From contig JALHOG010000012.1 in assembly GCA_022843125.1 (NCBI GenBank), forward strand, positions 27,645-91,644: a stretch of DNA of 64,000 bases. The letters run 5' to 3'. Source of the DNA: Ilumatobacteraceae bacterium. Its GTDB lineage: Bacteria > Actinomycetota > Acidimicrobiia > Acidimicrobiales > Ilumatobacteraceae. Positions 33,498 to 42,557 of this stretch are shown one piece after another (positions within the stretch are counted from its first letter, which is position 1; each line of letters starts with the position of its first letter). The notes beneath the pieces are model-generated. The model had not been told where the DNA came from and made no database searches. It saw only the letters and a program-made list of their open reading frames with translations. The position numbers and the translations under genes are program-made.

Positions 33498-33584
33498 GCC
33501 CGGGTGGTGGAATTGGCAGACACGGGGGGCTTAAACCCCCCTCTCCGTAAGGAGGTATGGGTTCGAGTCCCATCCCGGGCACCA
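33498..33584 (+). tRNA. tRNA-Leu (anticodon UAA)
   Basis: An 87-nt tRNA with encoded CCA. The acceptor arms GCCCGGG (33498-33504) and CCCGGGC (33574-33580) pair fully. The anticodon stem is five G-C pairs around CTTAAAC, which gives anticodon TAA at 33532-33534. The long variable arm (CTCC-GTAA-GGAG) and T-loop TTCGAGT are those of tRNA-Leu. It appears to be the left boundary of a genomic island. Confidence 0.95.
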
Positions 33585-33944
33585 CAAGGCGCAGGTCAGG
33601 ATGGGAATCGGAGCACGTCGTGGCGGGAGGGACTCGAACCCCCACCTGCTCATGAACGGTGAGAACCGGACGACGTCGGCCCGCTACGACCACACCGTTG
33701 GCGCGGCGCTCCGCGAATCATGTGTGAGATTCCTCGGGGCGTCCGCCGACAACCGATCGTCGTTGTCCGAGTTGTTGTCTACGTCGAGGTTCTTCCTCGT
33801 ACTACTTGGGAGTAGGTCGGGTCGATCGCTGATGGGGTGAACTACCCACCCAGGCGAGGTGCCAGGAGACCTACTGTTCTCGCATCGGAGGAGGTCCCTC
33901 GCGCCGCAACGGGTGCGAGCGAACGAGTGGGGAGCGAGGGGTTT
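33585..33944. other. Gene-poor leader of the island
   Basis: This 360-bp stretch holds no convincing gene. Its minus strand at 33621-33651 resembles only the T-arm of a tRNA, without a matching acceptor or D-arm. A palindrome at 33799-33815 is likely an operator for the two-component operon. Confidence 0.4.
33799..33815. promoter_or_regulatory. Operator-like palindrome upstream of the sensor kinase
   Basis: GTACTACTTGGGAGTAG is an imperfect palindrome that matches 13 of 17 positions with 37196-37212, upstream of the ABC importer. The shared shape GTACTnCTnnGGAGTA suggests that one regulator, possibly the encoded response regulator, binds both. Confidence 0.4.
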
Positions 33945-35045
33945 GTGTCTGAGGAGTCGCGGAGTCCGGGAGCTACGGCCAATCGGCCCGATCTGAGCTG
34001 TGGTTCCGAGCGGGTTCCCGTGAGCACAGGAAACGGGCTGCCCTGCGAAGTCGCGTGGGATGTCCTTCGATCGACCTCGAACCCGGTGTGGCTCGTTGAT
34101 CACGTCGGTGCGCTCTTGTGGGCGAATCATGCTGCGTCGAGCTATCTCGGACTGGACGGCGGGGATGTCGCGTCGAAGAATCTGTTCGAGTGTCTTCCCA
34201 GGGACAAGGCGCAACATCGGCGTCTGATGTTGAACGCTGCGCGACGAACGAATGAGTCGGTCGAGTTCGTGGACTTCCATCAGCGGTGGTGGCAGGTGAG
34301 TATCCGTCCGACTGACCATCGCGACGTGTTCGTGTTCTGGCAGCGCGACATCGGCCGACAGTTGCAGGCCGAGGAGGATCTGCGGCGATCGTTGATGCGC
34401 GCCGTCACGATCCAGGAAGATGAGCGGCGGCGCATCTCGCGCGACCTGCACGACGAAACCGGTCAGGCGATCACGGGGCTGATCCTGGAGCTGAGGGAGT
34501 TGTCGCGGCAACTCGACGACGGTGACTTGCGGCAGCGAGCCGATCGCGCTGCAGCGATGGCGACGAGTCTGATGAAGCAGACGAGAGGGCTGTTGCATCA
34601 GTTGAATCCGCCGTCGTTGAAGTCGAAGTCGCTCGTGGCAGCGATGCAGGACTATTGCGCCCTGTTCTCGGAGCGGACGGGAGTTCGTGTGGTGTTCGAC
34701 GGAGCGGCCGCGCCGCTGCCCTCGTCCGATGACCGTTCCACCACCCTGTACCGGCTGTTGCAGGAGAGCCTGACCAACGTCGCGAGGCACTCGAACGCGT
34801 CGAAGGCGTGGGTGTCGCTCGCTGCCGATGACGGCGAGGTGACGATCTCGGTCGAAGACGACGGCGTCGGAGTCGACGGCGACATCGTCGAGGGCGGAGG
34901 GCTCCGAGGTATCCGTGAGCGTTTCGCACTGCTCGACGGACACGTCGAGGTTCATGTCGGAAGCGGACGTGGCGTCCGGATCGACGGGTCGATCCCGACG
35001 ATGCCGCCGGCAGCACGGCTCGACCGTGAGGAGAGTCCACTGTGA
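33945..35045 (+). CDS. NarL-type sensor histidine kinase
   Basis: This cytoplasmic kinase of about 366 residues has a PAS-like sensor region (WLVDHVGALLWANHAASSYLG to VFVFWQRDIG), a HisKA_3 dimerisation helix with the phosphorylated His in RRRISRDLHDETGQAI, and a HATPase domain (N box LLQESLTNVARHS, G boxes VEDDGVGVD and GGGLRGIRER). No membrane segment is seen, so it senses an internal signal. The start is uncertain: GTG 33945 follows GAGGGG, while the frame is open back to 33837. It overlaps the response-regulator gene. Confidence 0.9.
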   Translation: MSEESRSPGATANRPDLSCGSERVPVSTGNGLPCEVAWDVLRSTSNPVWLVDHVGALLWANHAASSYLGLDGGDVASKNLFECLPRDKAQHRRLMLNAARRTNESVEFVDFHQRWWQVSIRPTDHRDVFVFWQRDIGRQLQAEEDLRRSLMRAVTIQEDERRRISRDLHDETGQAITGLILELRELSRQLDDGDLRQRADRAAAMATSLMKQTRGLLHQLNPPSLKSKSLVAAMQDYCALFSERTGVRVVFDGAAAPLPSSDDRSTTLYRLLQESLTNVARHSNASKAWVSLAADDGEVTISVEDDGVGVDGDIVEGGGLRGIRERFALLDGHVEVHVGSGRGVRIDGSIPTMPPAARLDREESPL

Positions 35046-35695
35046 TTCGCATTGCGGTGGTCGACGATCACCTGATCGTGCGGGACGGCATCGGCCGCTT
35101 GTTGGCGAGCGAGGAGGGGTTCGAAGTCGTCGCCCAGGGCGACGATGGAAGTTCGGTCGACGCGATCATCGCCACATCGAAGCCCGATGTCTTGGTGCTC
35201 GACGTCTCGATGCCACATCAAGGCGGGCTCGAAGTCCTCGAGGCGTTGGCGGGGAGGGCTGACTCGCCGGCCGTGGTGGTGTTGTCGATGCAGGACGACC
35301 TCGCCGTGGTGGAGCGCTCGCTGGCATTGGGAGCAAGGGGCTACGTGTTGAAGCAAGCGGTGAGCGACGAACTCGTCGCTGCGGTCCGCGGTGCGCATCG
35401 AGGGAGCATCTACCTGTGCTCCGAAGTCGCATCGGCATTTCGTCGGAGCCCTTCGGCGACGGAGCCGTCACTGCTCGAACAGCTCTCGCCTCGCGAGCGT
35501 GAAGTTGCGCAGCTGATCGTCAGGGGACTGTCGACGAAGCAGATCGCTCTGCTGTTCCACACGAGTTTGAAGACGGTCCAGAAGCAGCGACAGGCGGCGA
35601 TGCGCAAGTTCGACACGCCGAACACGGCGACGTTCGTTCGACGGTGTATGGAGATCGGCATCGACGGAACGGGCGACCCGCATCATGTCAAGTAG
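35042..35695 (+). CDS. LuxR/NarL-family response regulator
   Basis: This 217-residue regulator has a receiver domain with acidic VVDDH, the phosphorylated Asp in VLVLDVSMP (about residue 54) and the Lys in YVLKQA, followed by a LuxR-type helix-turn-helix (LSPREREVAQLIVRGLSTKQIALLFHTS, in two parts). It is the partner of the kinase, whose stop overlaps its GTG. It probably controls the following kinase and transporter genes, since operator-like palindromes precede both operons. Confidence 0.93.
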   Translation: MIRIAVVDDHLIVRDGIGRLLASEEGFEVVAQGDDGSSVDAIIATSKPDVLVLDVSMPHQGGLEVLEALAGRADSPAVVVLSMQDDLAVVERSLALGARGYVLKQAVSDELVAAVRGAHRGSIYLCSEVASAFRRSPSATEPSLLEQLSPREREVAQLIVRGLSTKQIALLFHTSLKTVQKQRQAAMRKFDTPNTATFVRRCMEIGIDGTGDPHHVK

Positions 35696-37166
35696 GTACG
35701 TCCTCGGCATCGATCAAGGGACGACGTACACCAAGGTCGTGGTCGTCGCGGACGACGGAACGGTGGTCGCTCGATCGCACCGCCACGTCACCCGTCACTT
35801 TCCTCGTCGAGGTTGGGTCGAACAGAACGCGAACGAGATCTGGACGACTGTTGTCGACGGCGTTCACTCCGCGCTTGCCGACGCACGGGTGTCGGTGTCG
35901 CAACTCGAGGCGATCGGCCTGTGTGCGCAGATGGGAACGGCGGTCGTGTGGAACCGGGCGATGCGCAGCACTGTCGGTCGTGCGTTGAGTTGGCAGGACA
36001 ACCGGACCCGCGAGATGTGCGAGGGGCTCAACCAAGCCCATCTCGACCACGTTCAGTCGCTCACGGCGAGCCCGTTCGTGACCAACAGCACCGGGCCGAA
36101 GATCCGTTGGTTGTTGGACAACGACTTCGCCGTGCAGTCCGGTGTCGCACAGGGGTCGGTCGTCGCCGGCCCGGTGAGCTCGTGGCTGCTCGCGAATCTG
36201 TCTGGCGGGAGGATCTTCGCCGCGGACTATTCGAGTGCGGCGACGACCCAGCTCGTCGATCTTCGGACGCTGACGTACCACGAGGAGTTGCTGTCGCTGT
36301 TGGGCATCCCTCGGCAAGTCCTTCCGGATGTGCGGCCTGCCGGCGACATCTACGGACACACCGACGCCGGACTGCTCGGTGAACCCATCCCGATCACCGG
36401 AGTGCTCGGTGACATTCCTTCGTCCGCGATCGGGGCTGGCTCGACGTCGGTCGGCGATGTCAGCCTGTCGCTCGGGACCGGCGCGTTCCTGCTCATCAAC
36501 ACCGGTGAGGTGTGCGGCGGCCCCGGGCTCCTCCCGCTCGTGGTGGATGCGGATGGCCCGGAGATCGTCTACGGCACACTCGCGAGCGCCAACGTTTCCG
36601 GCGCAGCCGTCGAGTGGCTGAAGTCGGGTGTCGAGTTGATCGGTGATGCGACTGAGGTGGATGGCATCGCTTCGCAGGTGAGTGACAGCGGCGGCGTGAT
36701 CTTCGTTCCGTCGTTCGCTGGGCTGGCGTCGCCACCGGACCCGTTTGCGACGGGCTTGATGATCGGCCTGAGCCAGGACACCACCCGCGCAAACATCGTT
36801 CGCGCTGTGCTGGAGGGAATGGCGTTCCAGGTGCGTGACATGTTCGAAGGAGCGCGCGCCGCGTACTCGAAGCCGGTGTCCACGATGACGGTCACGGGTG
36901 GCGCCTCGGCTTCGGATGTGCTCATGCAGATCCTCGCCGACACCGTCGGCGTCGCGCTGCAGCGACCCGCATTCACCGACTCCGCAGCGCTCGGCGCAGC
37001 TGCTCGTGCCGGTGTGAGCGTGGGGATGTGGGGCTCGTTGGAGGAGGTCTGCAGTCTGCAGACGGCCCCCACGCAGTTCGAGCCGCGGACTTCGGTCGAT
37101 CGCCGCGAGCGGTCCTACGTGCAATGGAAGCGTGCGGTGGAACGCGCTCGTCACTGGGACACCTGA
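35685..37166 (+). CDS. FGGY-family polyol kinase, glycerol-kinase-like
   Basis: This 493-residue kinase has the N-terminal ATP-binding GIDQGTTYTKVVVV, the GlpK-like GWVEQNANEIW and SWQDNRT segments, and a C-terminal TGGASASDVLMQILAD motif. The overall order resembles glycerol kinase more than xylulokinase. It should phosphorylate a polyol brought in by the ABC importer. The paired GlpD-like dehydrogenase at the end of the operon supports glycerol or a tetritol such as erythritol as substrate. It overlaps the response-regulator gene by 11 bp. Confidence 0.85.
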   Translation: MSSRYVLGIDQGTTYTKVVVVADDGTVVARSHRHVTRHFPRRGWVEQNANEIWTTVVDGVHSALADARVSVSQLEAIGLCAQMGTAVVWNRAMRSTVGRALSWQDNRTREMCEGLNQAHLDHVQSLTASPFVTNSTGPKIRWLLDNDFAVQSGVAQGSVVAGPVSSWLLANLSGGRIFAADYSSAATTQLVDLRTLTYHEELLSLLGIPRQVLPDVRPAGDIYGHTDAGLLGEPIPITGVLGDIPSSAIGAGSTSVGDVSLSLGTGAFLLINTGEVCGGPGLLPLVVDADGPEIVYGTLASANVSGAAVEWLKSGVELIGDATEVDGIASQVSDSGGVIFVPSFAGLASPPDPFATGLMIGLSQDTTRANIVRAVLEGMAFQVRDMFEGARAAYSKPVSTMTVTGGASASDVLMQILADTVGVALQRPAFTDSAALGAAARAGVSVGMWGSLEEVCSLQTAPTQFEPRTSVDRRERSYVQWKRAVERARHWDT

Positions 37167-37496
37167 TCGGAGCATCGCGGCTGACACGTGCTGCGTACTC
37201 CTGAGGAGTACGAGTGTGGGGTCAAGACCCGATTGTCGGCCTCGACCTCCGTTCTTACTGTTGCCTCCGTGAGCTGCGAACCGCAGCTCGCACTCTCACG
37301 AGGGGGAAGTTCTCGGGGGCAGACGCATCCATGCGTCGAGTGAGCGTGGGACTGCCATCGGCGTTCTCGTTGCTCGCCGGTCCCGACCGCGACGGTCGTC
37401 ACGCGCACGCGCACCAAGGGTTGTTCGTCGGGGGTCCCGATGGCCCGGCGCGTCGAGGGGCGGTACGCCTGAGAGTCACGTCACGAAAGGATTTTC
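37167..37496. promoter_or_regulatory. Control region of the ABC-importer operon
   Basis: This 330-bp gap holds no convincing gene. A palindrome at 37194-37212 (CGTACTCC-TGA-GGAGTACG) has perfect 8-bp arms and resembles the one before the sensor kinase. A short GGGTC-AA-GACCC hairpin lies at about 37217-37228. AAAGGA precedes the ATG at 37497. Confidence 0.5.
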
Positions 37497-38792
37497 ATGC
37501 GTAGAAAGACAACAGGATCACCAGTGCGACTCCGGCGAGGGGTCACTGTTCTGTTCACGTTCTCCCTGGCTGCTGCTGCGTGCGGTGGGAACGACGATGC
37601 GGACCAGTCCTCGGAGCCAACGGGCACGGCGAATGCCGCGACATCGTCGGACACGGAGGCGGGCGTCGGTACGACGGTTGCGGCCGGCGACGATTCGGCG
37701 CCGACCTCGGAAGCGGTGGCGGACACGGCCAGCAGCGGCACGCTTGGCGAGTTCGAGGCCAAAGTGGCCGAGACGTGGGAGACCGCAACGGGTCCGGTCG
37801 ACGGCTTCGACCATGCGGCCGGCCCGGCCATCGCCAGCGGCAAGAGCGTCGGCGCTGCGTGCCTGGGCAGTCAGATCACGGCATGCGTGCAGTGGTGGGA
37901 CCAGGTAGAGGCGGTCGGCGAACTGGTCGGCTGGGACGTGACGATCTATGACGGCCAGATCGACGTGGCGGTCTGGAACGAACAGCTGACGCGTATGGCG
38001 CAAGCAGGCCATGACGCTCTCGCCGTGTTCGGGGGGATTCCGTCACTGTCGACGGAAGGACTTACCGCGATCGAGGCGTCCGGACTCCCGCTGGTCGGGA
38101 TGACGAGTGACGATCCGGACGGTGTGAAGGCTCTCGCAGTCCGACTCGATGGCGGCATCGAGAACGACAACTTCGAGGTGGGGTACCTCCAAGGCGTCGC
38201 GGCGTACACCTTGGGTGAAGGCAAGGTCCACGCGATCGGCGGCTACGACGGCTCGGAGATCTCCGTCGCTCGCGAAGCCGGGTTCCAGGCGTTCGTCGAC
38301 GAATGCGTCGCAGCTGGAGGCGACTGCTGGGCCGAACTCCGACCGACGGACAACGCCGAGATGTTCACCCAGATCGAGACGTTCTGCCCGAGCTTGGCCC
38401 AGGCGAACCCGGACTTCAACGTGATGATCAGCCAGGTCGACGACATCACCGCGATCTGTATCGACGCGATCGCTGCGGCGGGACTGCTGAAGGACGGCGA
38501 CTTCGGAATCGGCGTCGACTACAACTCCATCGGCGTCGACCGGATTGCGAACAGCGACAGCTTCGGGGCGTCGATCGCCATCCCGTACTCCAGCGGTGCC
38601 TGGCAGGGAGTCGACGAACTCAATCGCATCCTGAGCGGCGAGGAGCCGCTCGATCACGAGAACCGGCCGTGGCCGAAGCGGATCTTCTTCGACGGCAACG
38701 ACGACGTGATCGACCAGTCGAGCGATCAGCCGTGGGATGTCCAGCTCTTCGATCCCGAGTCGTTCTACGGGCCGCTCTGGGGCGCGAGCTAG
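37497..38792 (+). CDS. Sugar/polyol-binding lipoprotein of a CUT2 ABC importer
   Basis: This 431-residue protein has a lipoprotein signal (TFSLAAAACGG, Cys29), a Ser/Thr/Ala-rich linker of about 50 residues, then a periplasmic-binding type-1 fold as in RbsB. Segments LTRMAQAGHDALAVFGG, YLQGVAAYTLGEGKVHAIGG and ICIDAIAAAGLLKDGDFGI are typical. It captures the substrate outside the membrane. A hairpin after the gene (38810-38845) could give it higher expression than the membrane parts. Confidence 0.9.
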   Translation: MRRKTTGSPVRLRRGVTVLFTFSLAAAACGGNDDADQSSEPTGTANAATSSDTEAGVGTTVAAGDDSAPTSEAVADTASSGTLGEFEAKVAETWETATGPVDGFDHAAGPAIASGKSVGAACLGSQITACVQWWDQVEAVGELVGWDVTIYDGQIDVAVWNEQLTRMAQAGHDALAVFGGIPSLSTEGLTAIEASGLPLVGMTSDDPDGVKALAVRLDGGIENDNFEVGYLQGVAAYTLGEGKVHAIGGYDGSEISVAREAGFQAFVDECVAAGGDCWAELRPTDNAEMFTQIETFCPSLAQANPDFNVMISQVDDITAICIDAIAAAGLLKDGDFGIGVDYNSIGVDRIANSDSFGASIAIPYSSGAWQGVDELNRILSGEEPLDHENRPWPKRIFFDGNDDVIDQSSDQPWDVQLFDPESFYGPLWGAS

Positions 38793-38809
38793 GCACACGA
38801 ACCAAGAGG

Positions 38810-38845
38810 GAGGAGGACCCGACTCAACTCGTCGGGTCCTCCTCC
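38810..38845 (+). terminator. Hairpin between binding-protein and permease genes
   Basis: Arms 38810-38823 and 38831-38845 form a 14-bp stem with one bulged base and a 7-nt loop. It lies 17 bp after the binding-protein stop and within the operon, so it may act as an attenuating terminator or protect the upstream message. Confidence 0.55.
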
Positions 38846-38874
38846 GTGGTCGTACGAACGCGCAGACACGCATC

Positions 38875-39894
38875 ATGGACAACTCCGCTCTCGAAACCCC
38901 CGCACCCGCAACGGCCAACGAGCTCCACCGCACGGTCCGGCGGCCCCTCGCCTCAGGGCGGATCGCCTCGTTCGCTCTGCTCGGTGTGCTGGTCGTCGAA
39001 ATCGCCGTGTTCTCGATCCTCTCGCCCGATGAGTTCGCGACCGCATCGAACTTCCGAACCACCTTGGTGACTCAGGCGGTTCTCGGCGTCTTGACCATCG
39101 CCATGCTGCTGCCCCTGATCGCCGGTGACTTCGACGTGTCGCTCGCGATGGTCTTCACCATTGCGATGGTCGTCGCCGCGAACCTCGAGACCGCCCACGG
39201 TTGGCCAATCTGGTTGGCAGCACTCGCGGCGCTGACGGTCGCGACGGCGATCGGAGCGGTGAGCGGTGTGATCACCGTCGTGAGCGGCGCGGACTCTCTC
39301 GTCGTCACCCTGGGGATGCTCACGCTGTTGCGAGGCTTCGCAGAAGCCATCACACAAGGTGACACCTTCACCATCGTCGGATCGAGCGGCGACGTGCTTC
39401 GACGCGTGGCCACGCCGATCCTCGTCGGAGTCCCTGTGCCGGTCTTCTACCTCGCAGCGATCGCCGCCGTGGTCTGGTACGTCACCGAGCACACCACGAT
39501 CGGACGGTCGTTGTACGCGGTGGGCGGTTCCCGAGAAGGAGCGCGCCTGGCTGGCCTTCGCGTGAGTCGACTGCGGATCGGGGCATTCGCAGCCGGAGGT
39601 TTGTTGGCGGGCGTGGCCGGAATGCTCCAGCTCGCGAAGACGACTACGGCGGGCGCCAATCTCGGTGCGGGTTTCCTGTTCCCAGCGTTGGCAGCAGCGT
39701 TCCTCGGAGCAGCGAGCTTTCGTCTTGGCGCGTTCAACGTCCGCGGTTCGCTGACGGCGATCGCCGTTCTTGCGGTCGGCGTGACCGGGATCAGGATGAG
39801 CGGGGCTCCGCTGTGGATCGACGAGGTGTTCAACGGCACCGCGCTCATGGTGGCGGTCGCAGCGGTTCGCTGGATCCGGACCCGGACGGACTGA
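38875..39894 (+). CDS. CUT2 ABC importer permease 1
   Basis: This 339-residue membrane protein resembles RbsC. It has about eight to ten hydrophobic helices, including SFALLGVLVVEIAVFSIL near the start and the motif LLPLIAGDFDVSLAM. The cytoplasmic EAA-like loop is YAVGGSREGARLAGLRVSRLR. It forms the membrane channel together with the second permease encoded two genes later. The two share clear similarity over their full length, indicating a duplication within the operon. The start is ATG 38875. Confidence 0.92.
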   Translation: MDNSALETPAPATANELHRTVRRPLASGRIASFALLGVLVVEIAVFSILSPDEFATASNFRTTLVTQAVLGVLTIAMLLPLIAGDFDVSLAMVFTIAMVVAANLETAHGWPIWLAALAALTVATAIGAVSGVITVVSGADSLVVTLGMLTLLRGFAEAITQGDTFTIVGSSGDVLRRVATPILVGVPVPVFYLAAIAAVVWYVTEHTTIGRSLYAVGGSREGARLAGLRVSRLRIGAFAAGGLLAGVAGMLQLAKTTTAGANLGAGFLFPALAAAFLGAASFRLGAFNVRGSLTAIAVLAVGVTGIRMSGAPLWIDEVFNGTALMVAVAAVRWIRTRTD

Positions 39895-39895
39895 C

Positions 39896-41488
39896 ATGGA
39901 CCACGAGCTGTCCGTGAGCCCCGGCACATCCCGGCTCTCGATCGACCAACACGCAGGACCGTCGGAGGCGGCTGACGACGATCGTCTGCTCGACATCGAC
40001 GGTCTGTGCAAGACACTCGGTCGAAACATGGTCCTCAACGGGGTCAGCATGACGGTTCGTGCCGGCGAGGTCCACGCGCTGATGGGCGGCAACGGAGCCG
40101 GCAAGTCGACACTCATCAAGTGCCTGTCCGGCTATTGGCGAGCCGACGCTGGGACCATCCTGGTCGACGGCTCACCTCTGGAACCCGCCGCCAAGAAGAT
40201 CGCATTCGTGCAGCAGGACCTCGGTCTCATCGCAGACCTGAACGTCGTCGAGAACACGTGCCTCGGTCGAGGCTTCGAGACAGGACGGCTCGGTCGGATC
40301 CGGTGGCGTCGCGAGGCGGATCGGGTGCACGAGTTGTTGGCTGACCTCGGTCACCCGGACATCGACCCGCTCGCCATGGCCTCGACGCTCGACCCGGTCG
40401 AACGAACTGTCGTCGCGATCGCTCGGGCCACGCAAAGTCTTCGGGAGGGGGTCCGTCTGCTCGTGTTGGATGAGCCGACCGCCGCACTGCCCGTCGACGA
40501 GGCGCAGCGACTCTTCGAGACCATTCTCCGGCTTCGTGCGTCAGGCGTGGGAATGCTCTACGTGTCTCATCACATCGGACAGGTGTTGGACCTCGCGGAT
40601 CGGATCTCCGTGCTGCGCGACGGCGAACTCGTGGAGACCGCCCCTGCGTCGAGCATGACCGACAGTCACCTGATCACGACGATGCTCGGGCGTGAAGTCG
40701 AGTCGCTGCAGCGGGAGGCATCGTCTGAAGTCTCGACGAGCCCGACGGTGTTGGAGCTCGATCTCGTATGCGGACCGCGGGTCAACGACATCACCTTCGA
40801 CGTACGCGCGGGTGAGATCGTGGGCCTGGCCGGCCTGCAGGGCGCCGGGTGCACCGAGGTCGCCGAGTTGATCTTCGGCGCTGCAGCACTTCGAAGCGGC
40901 ACCATCGCCTTCCGGGGCGAAGCGGTTCGATTCAGCCATCCGGCAGACGCCGTAGCAGCTGGGATCGCGCTCGTCACCGAAGACCGACACGGCGACGGCA
41001 GCTTCCTCGATCTGACCGTCGGCGAGAACATCGTCGCCGCCGACCTCAGGAGATTCGCCCGATTCAGGGCCCTCTCGGCTCGCCGGGAACGTGCCGAGGT
41101 CGCCGGGCTCATCGATCGCTTCGGCATCAGCCCTGCCCAGGGCAACCGACGCTTCGGCACCCTGTCCGGCGGGAACCAGCAGAAGGCGATCATGGCCAAG
41201 TGGATGCGGCTGCAACCGCATCTGCTGATCTGCGACCAACCCGACGTCGGTGTCGACATCGGGGCCAAGCAAGCGATCTATGCAACGATCCGCGAACTGG
41301 CCGAGGGAGGCTCCGCGGTGCTCGTCATCTCGAACCAGTTCGACGATCTGGCAGAACTGTGTGATCGAGTCGTCGTGTTGCGAGACGGGCGGGTCGCGGC
41401 GGTGCTCGCCGGGACCGAGCTCACCGAGCACGAGATCTCGAAGGCTTCGGTCAGCCGGCGATCCTTGGCCGTGGAGGCCGCACCATGA
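39896..41488 (+). CDS. CUT2 ABC importer ATPase (two nucleotide-binding domains)
   Basis: This 530-residue ATPase resembles RbsA. Domain 1 has Walker A GGNGAGKST and Walker B LLVLDEPTAALP, but its signature reads LDPVERTVVAIARA instead of LSxGx. Domain 2 has a lysine-free Walker A (LQGAGCTEVAE), common in this family, an intact LSGGNQQKAIMAKW signature, and an unusual Walker B, ICDQPDVGVD, in which the catalytic Glu is Gln. So ATP hydrolysis should rely on domain 1 sites. The ATG follows the permease stop by one base. Confidence 0.93.
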   Translation: MDHELSVSPGTSRLSIDQHAGPSEAADDDRLLDIDGLCKTLGRNMVLNGVSMTVRAGEVHALMGGNGAGKSTLIKCLSGYWRADAGTILVDGSPLEPAAKKIAFVQQDLGLIADLNVVENTCLGRGFETGRLGRIRWRREADRVHELLADLGHPDIDPLAMASTLDPVERTVVAIARATQSLREGVRLLVLDEPTAALPVDEAQRLFETILRLRASGVGMLYVSHHIGQVLDLADRISVLRDGELVETAPASSMTDSHLITTMLGREVESLQREASSEVSTSPTVLELDLVCGPRVNDITFDVRAGEIVGLAGLQGAGCTEVAELIFGAAALRSGTIAFRGEAVRFSHPADAVAAGIALVTEDRHGDGSFLDLTVGENIVAADLRRFARFRALSARRERAEVAGLIDRFGISPAQGNRRFGTLSGGNQQKAIMAKWMRLQPHLLICDQPDVGVDIGAKQAIYATIRELAEGGSAVLVISNQFDDLAELCDRVVVLRDGRVAAVLAGTELTEHEISKASVSRRSLAVEAAP

Positions 41489-42489
41489 CCAGTACGACTC
41501 GGCCCGTCAGTGGCGCGACCGGTCGACGTCAGAGCGGCAGCCTGCTGAATCTCGAACGCCTGGGACCGTATGGGTTGATCGTGCTGCTGACGCTCGAGAT
41601 CGTCGTGTTCTCGATCTGGGCTCCCGACACGTTTCTCACGTGGGTGAACTTCCGTGCCGTTGCTCTCAACCAGGTGATCCTCGGGCTCCTGGTTCTCGCG
41701 ATGCTGGTGCCGCTCATCGCCGGTGAACTGGACGCCTCACTGCCTGCGGTGCTGACGGTCTCGTCGCTGACGTCTGCGTCGCTGATGTCGAACGGTCACT
41801 TGTCGCTGGTCCCATCGATCGTCGCTGCGATCGTGCTCGCCACGCTGATCGGCACGGTCAACGGCTTGGTGGTCGTCAGATTGGGAGTCGGTTCGTTGGT
41901 GACAACGCTCGGCACGTTCACCGTCCTCACCGGACTGATCACCGGGCTCGCCGGTGGTCGAACGATCACCGAGGGCCTGCCGAAAGAGACGATGCGCCGC
42001 TTGGCGGAACCGCGCCCCCTCGGACTTCCTCTCCCAGTGCTGTACCTCCTCGTGGTCGCCGTCGGAGTCTGGTTCGTGACCGAACACACAACCATCGGAC
42101 GCCAATGGCAGGCGATCGGTTCGTCCGAGCCAGCCGCTCGGATGGCGGGAGTCCGAACGCAACGCCTCCGCATCCTTGCGTTCACCGCGGGTGGGTTCCT
42201 CGCAGGCGTTGCGGGTTGTGTCCAGCTGATCAAGGCACAACTCGGGTCACCGAACATCGGTCCAGGTCTGCTCTTCCCGGCGTTCGCTGCCGCCTTCCTC
42301 GGGGCGACGGCGTTCCGGCCGGGCAGGTTCAACGTCCGCGGCGCGCTCACCGCCATCGCCCTGCTGTCGCTCGGTGTCGTCGGACTCATCATGGTCGGCG
42401 CGCCCTACTGGGTCGACCAGATCTTCAACGGAGGGGCGCTGATCGCCTCGCTGTTCCTCGTGCGATACCTGCGTCGCGACGTCGCCTAG
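41485..42489 (+). CDS. CUT2 ABC importer permease 2
   Basis: This 334-residue RbsC-like protein overlaps the ATPase gene by 4 bp. It parallels permease 1 segment by segment: LVLAMLVPLIAGELDASLPA, VTEHTTIGRQWQAIGSSEPAARMAG and NVRGALTAIALLSLGVVGL. Having two different permeases suggests a heterodimeric channel. Its likely role is import of the compound phosphorylated by the FGGY kinase. Confidence 0.92.
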   Translation: MTSTTRPVSGATGRRQSGSLLNLERLGPYGLIVLLTLEIVVFSIWAPDTFLTWVNFRAVALNQVILGLLVLAMLVPLIAGELDASLPAVLTVSSLTSASLMSNGHLSLVPSIVAAIVLATLIGTVNGLVVVRLGVGSLVTTLGTFTVLTGLITGLAGGRTITEGLPKETMRRLAEPRPLGLPLPVLYLLVVAVGVWFVTEHTTIGRQWQAIGSSEPAARMAGVRTQRLRILAFTAGGFLAGVAGCVQLIKAQLGSPNIGPGLLFPAFAAAFLGATAFRPGRFNVRGALTAIALLSLGVVGLIMVGAPYWVDQIFNGGALIASLFLVRYLRRDVA

Positions 42490-42557
42490 CTCGCCGCAAC
42501 GAATCATCACCATCACCACAACCACCGCAACAACCACCGCAACAAGGAGCTCTCGAG

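Noticed and set aside
33621..33710. A tRNA on the minus strand just after tRNA-Leu
   Set aside because: Only a T-arm-like part (TTCGAGT with a 5-bp stem) is present. No matching acceptor 5' strand, D-arm or clear anticodon arm can be drawn, so it is not called as a gene.
37214..37504. A 96-codon frame before the binding-protein gene
   Set aside because: No ribosome-binding site, no recognisable feature, and it overlaps the palindromic operator region and the start of the real gene.
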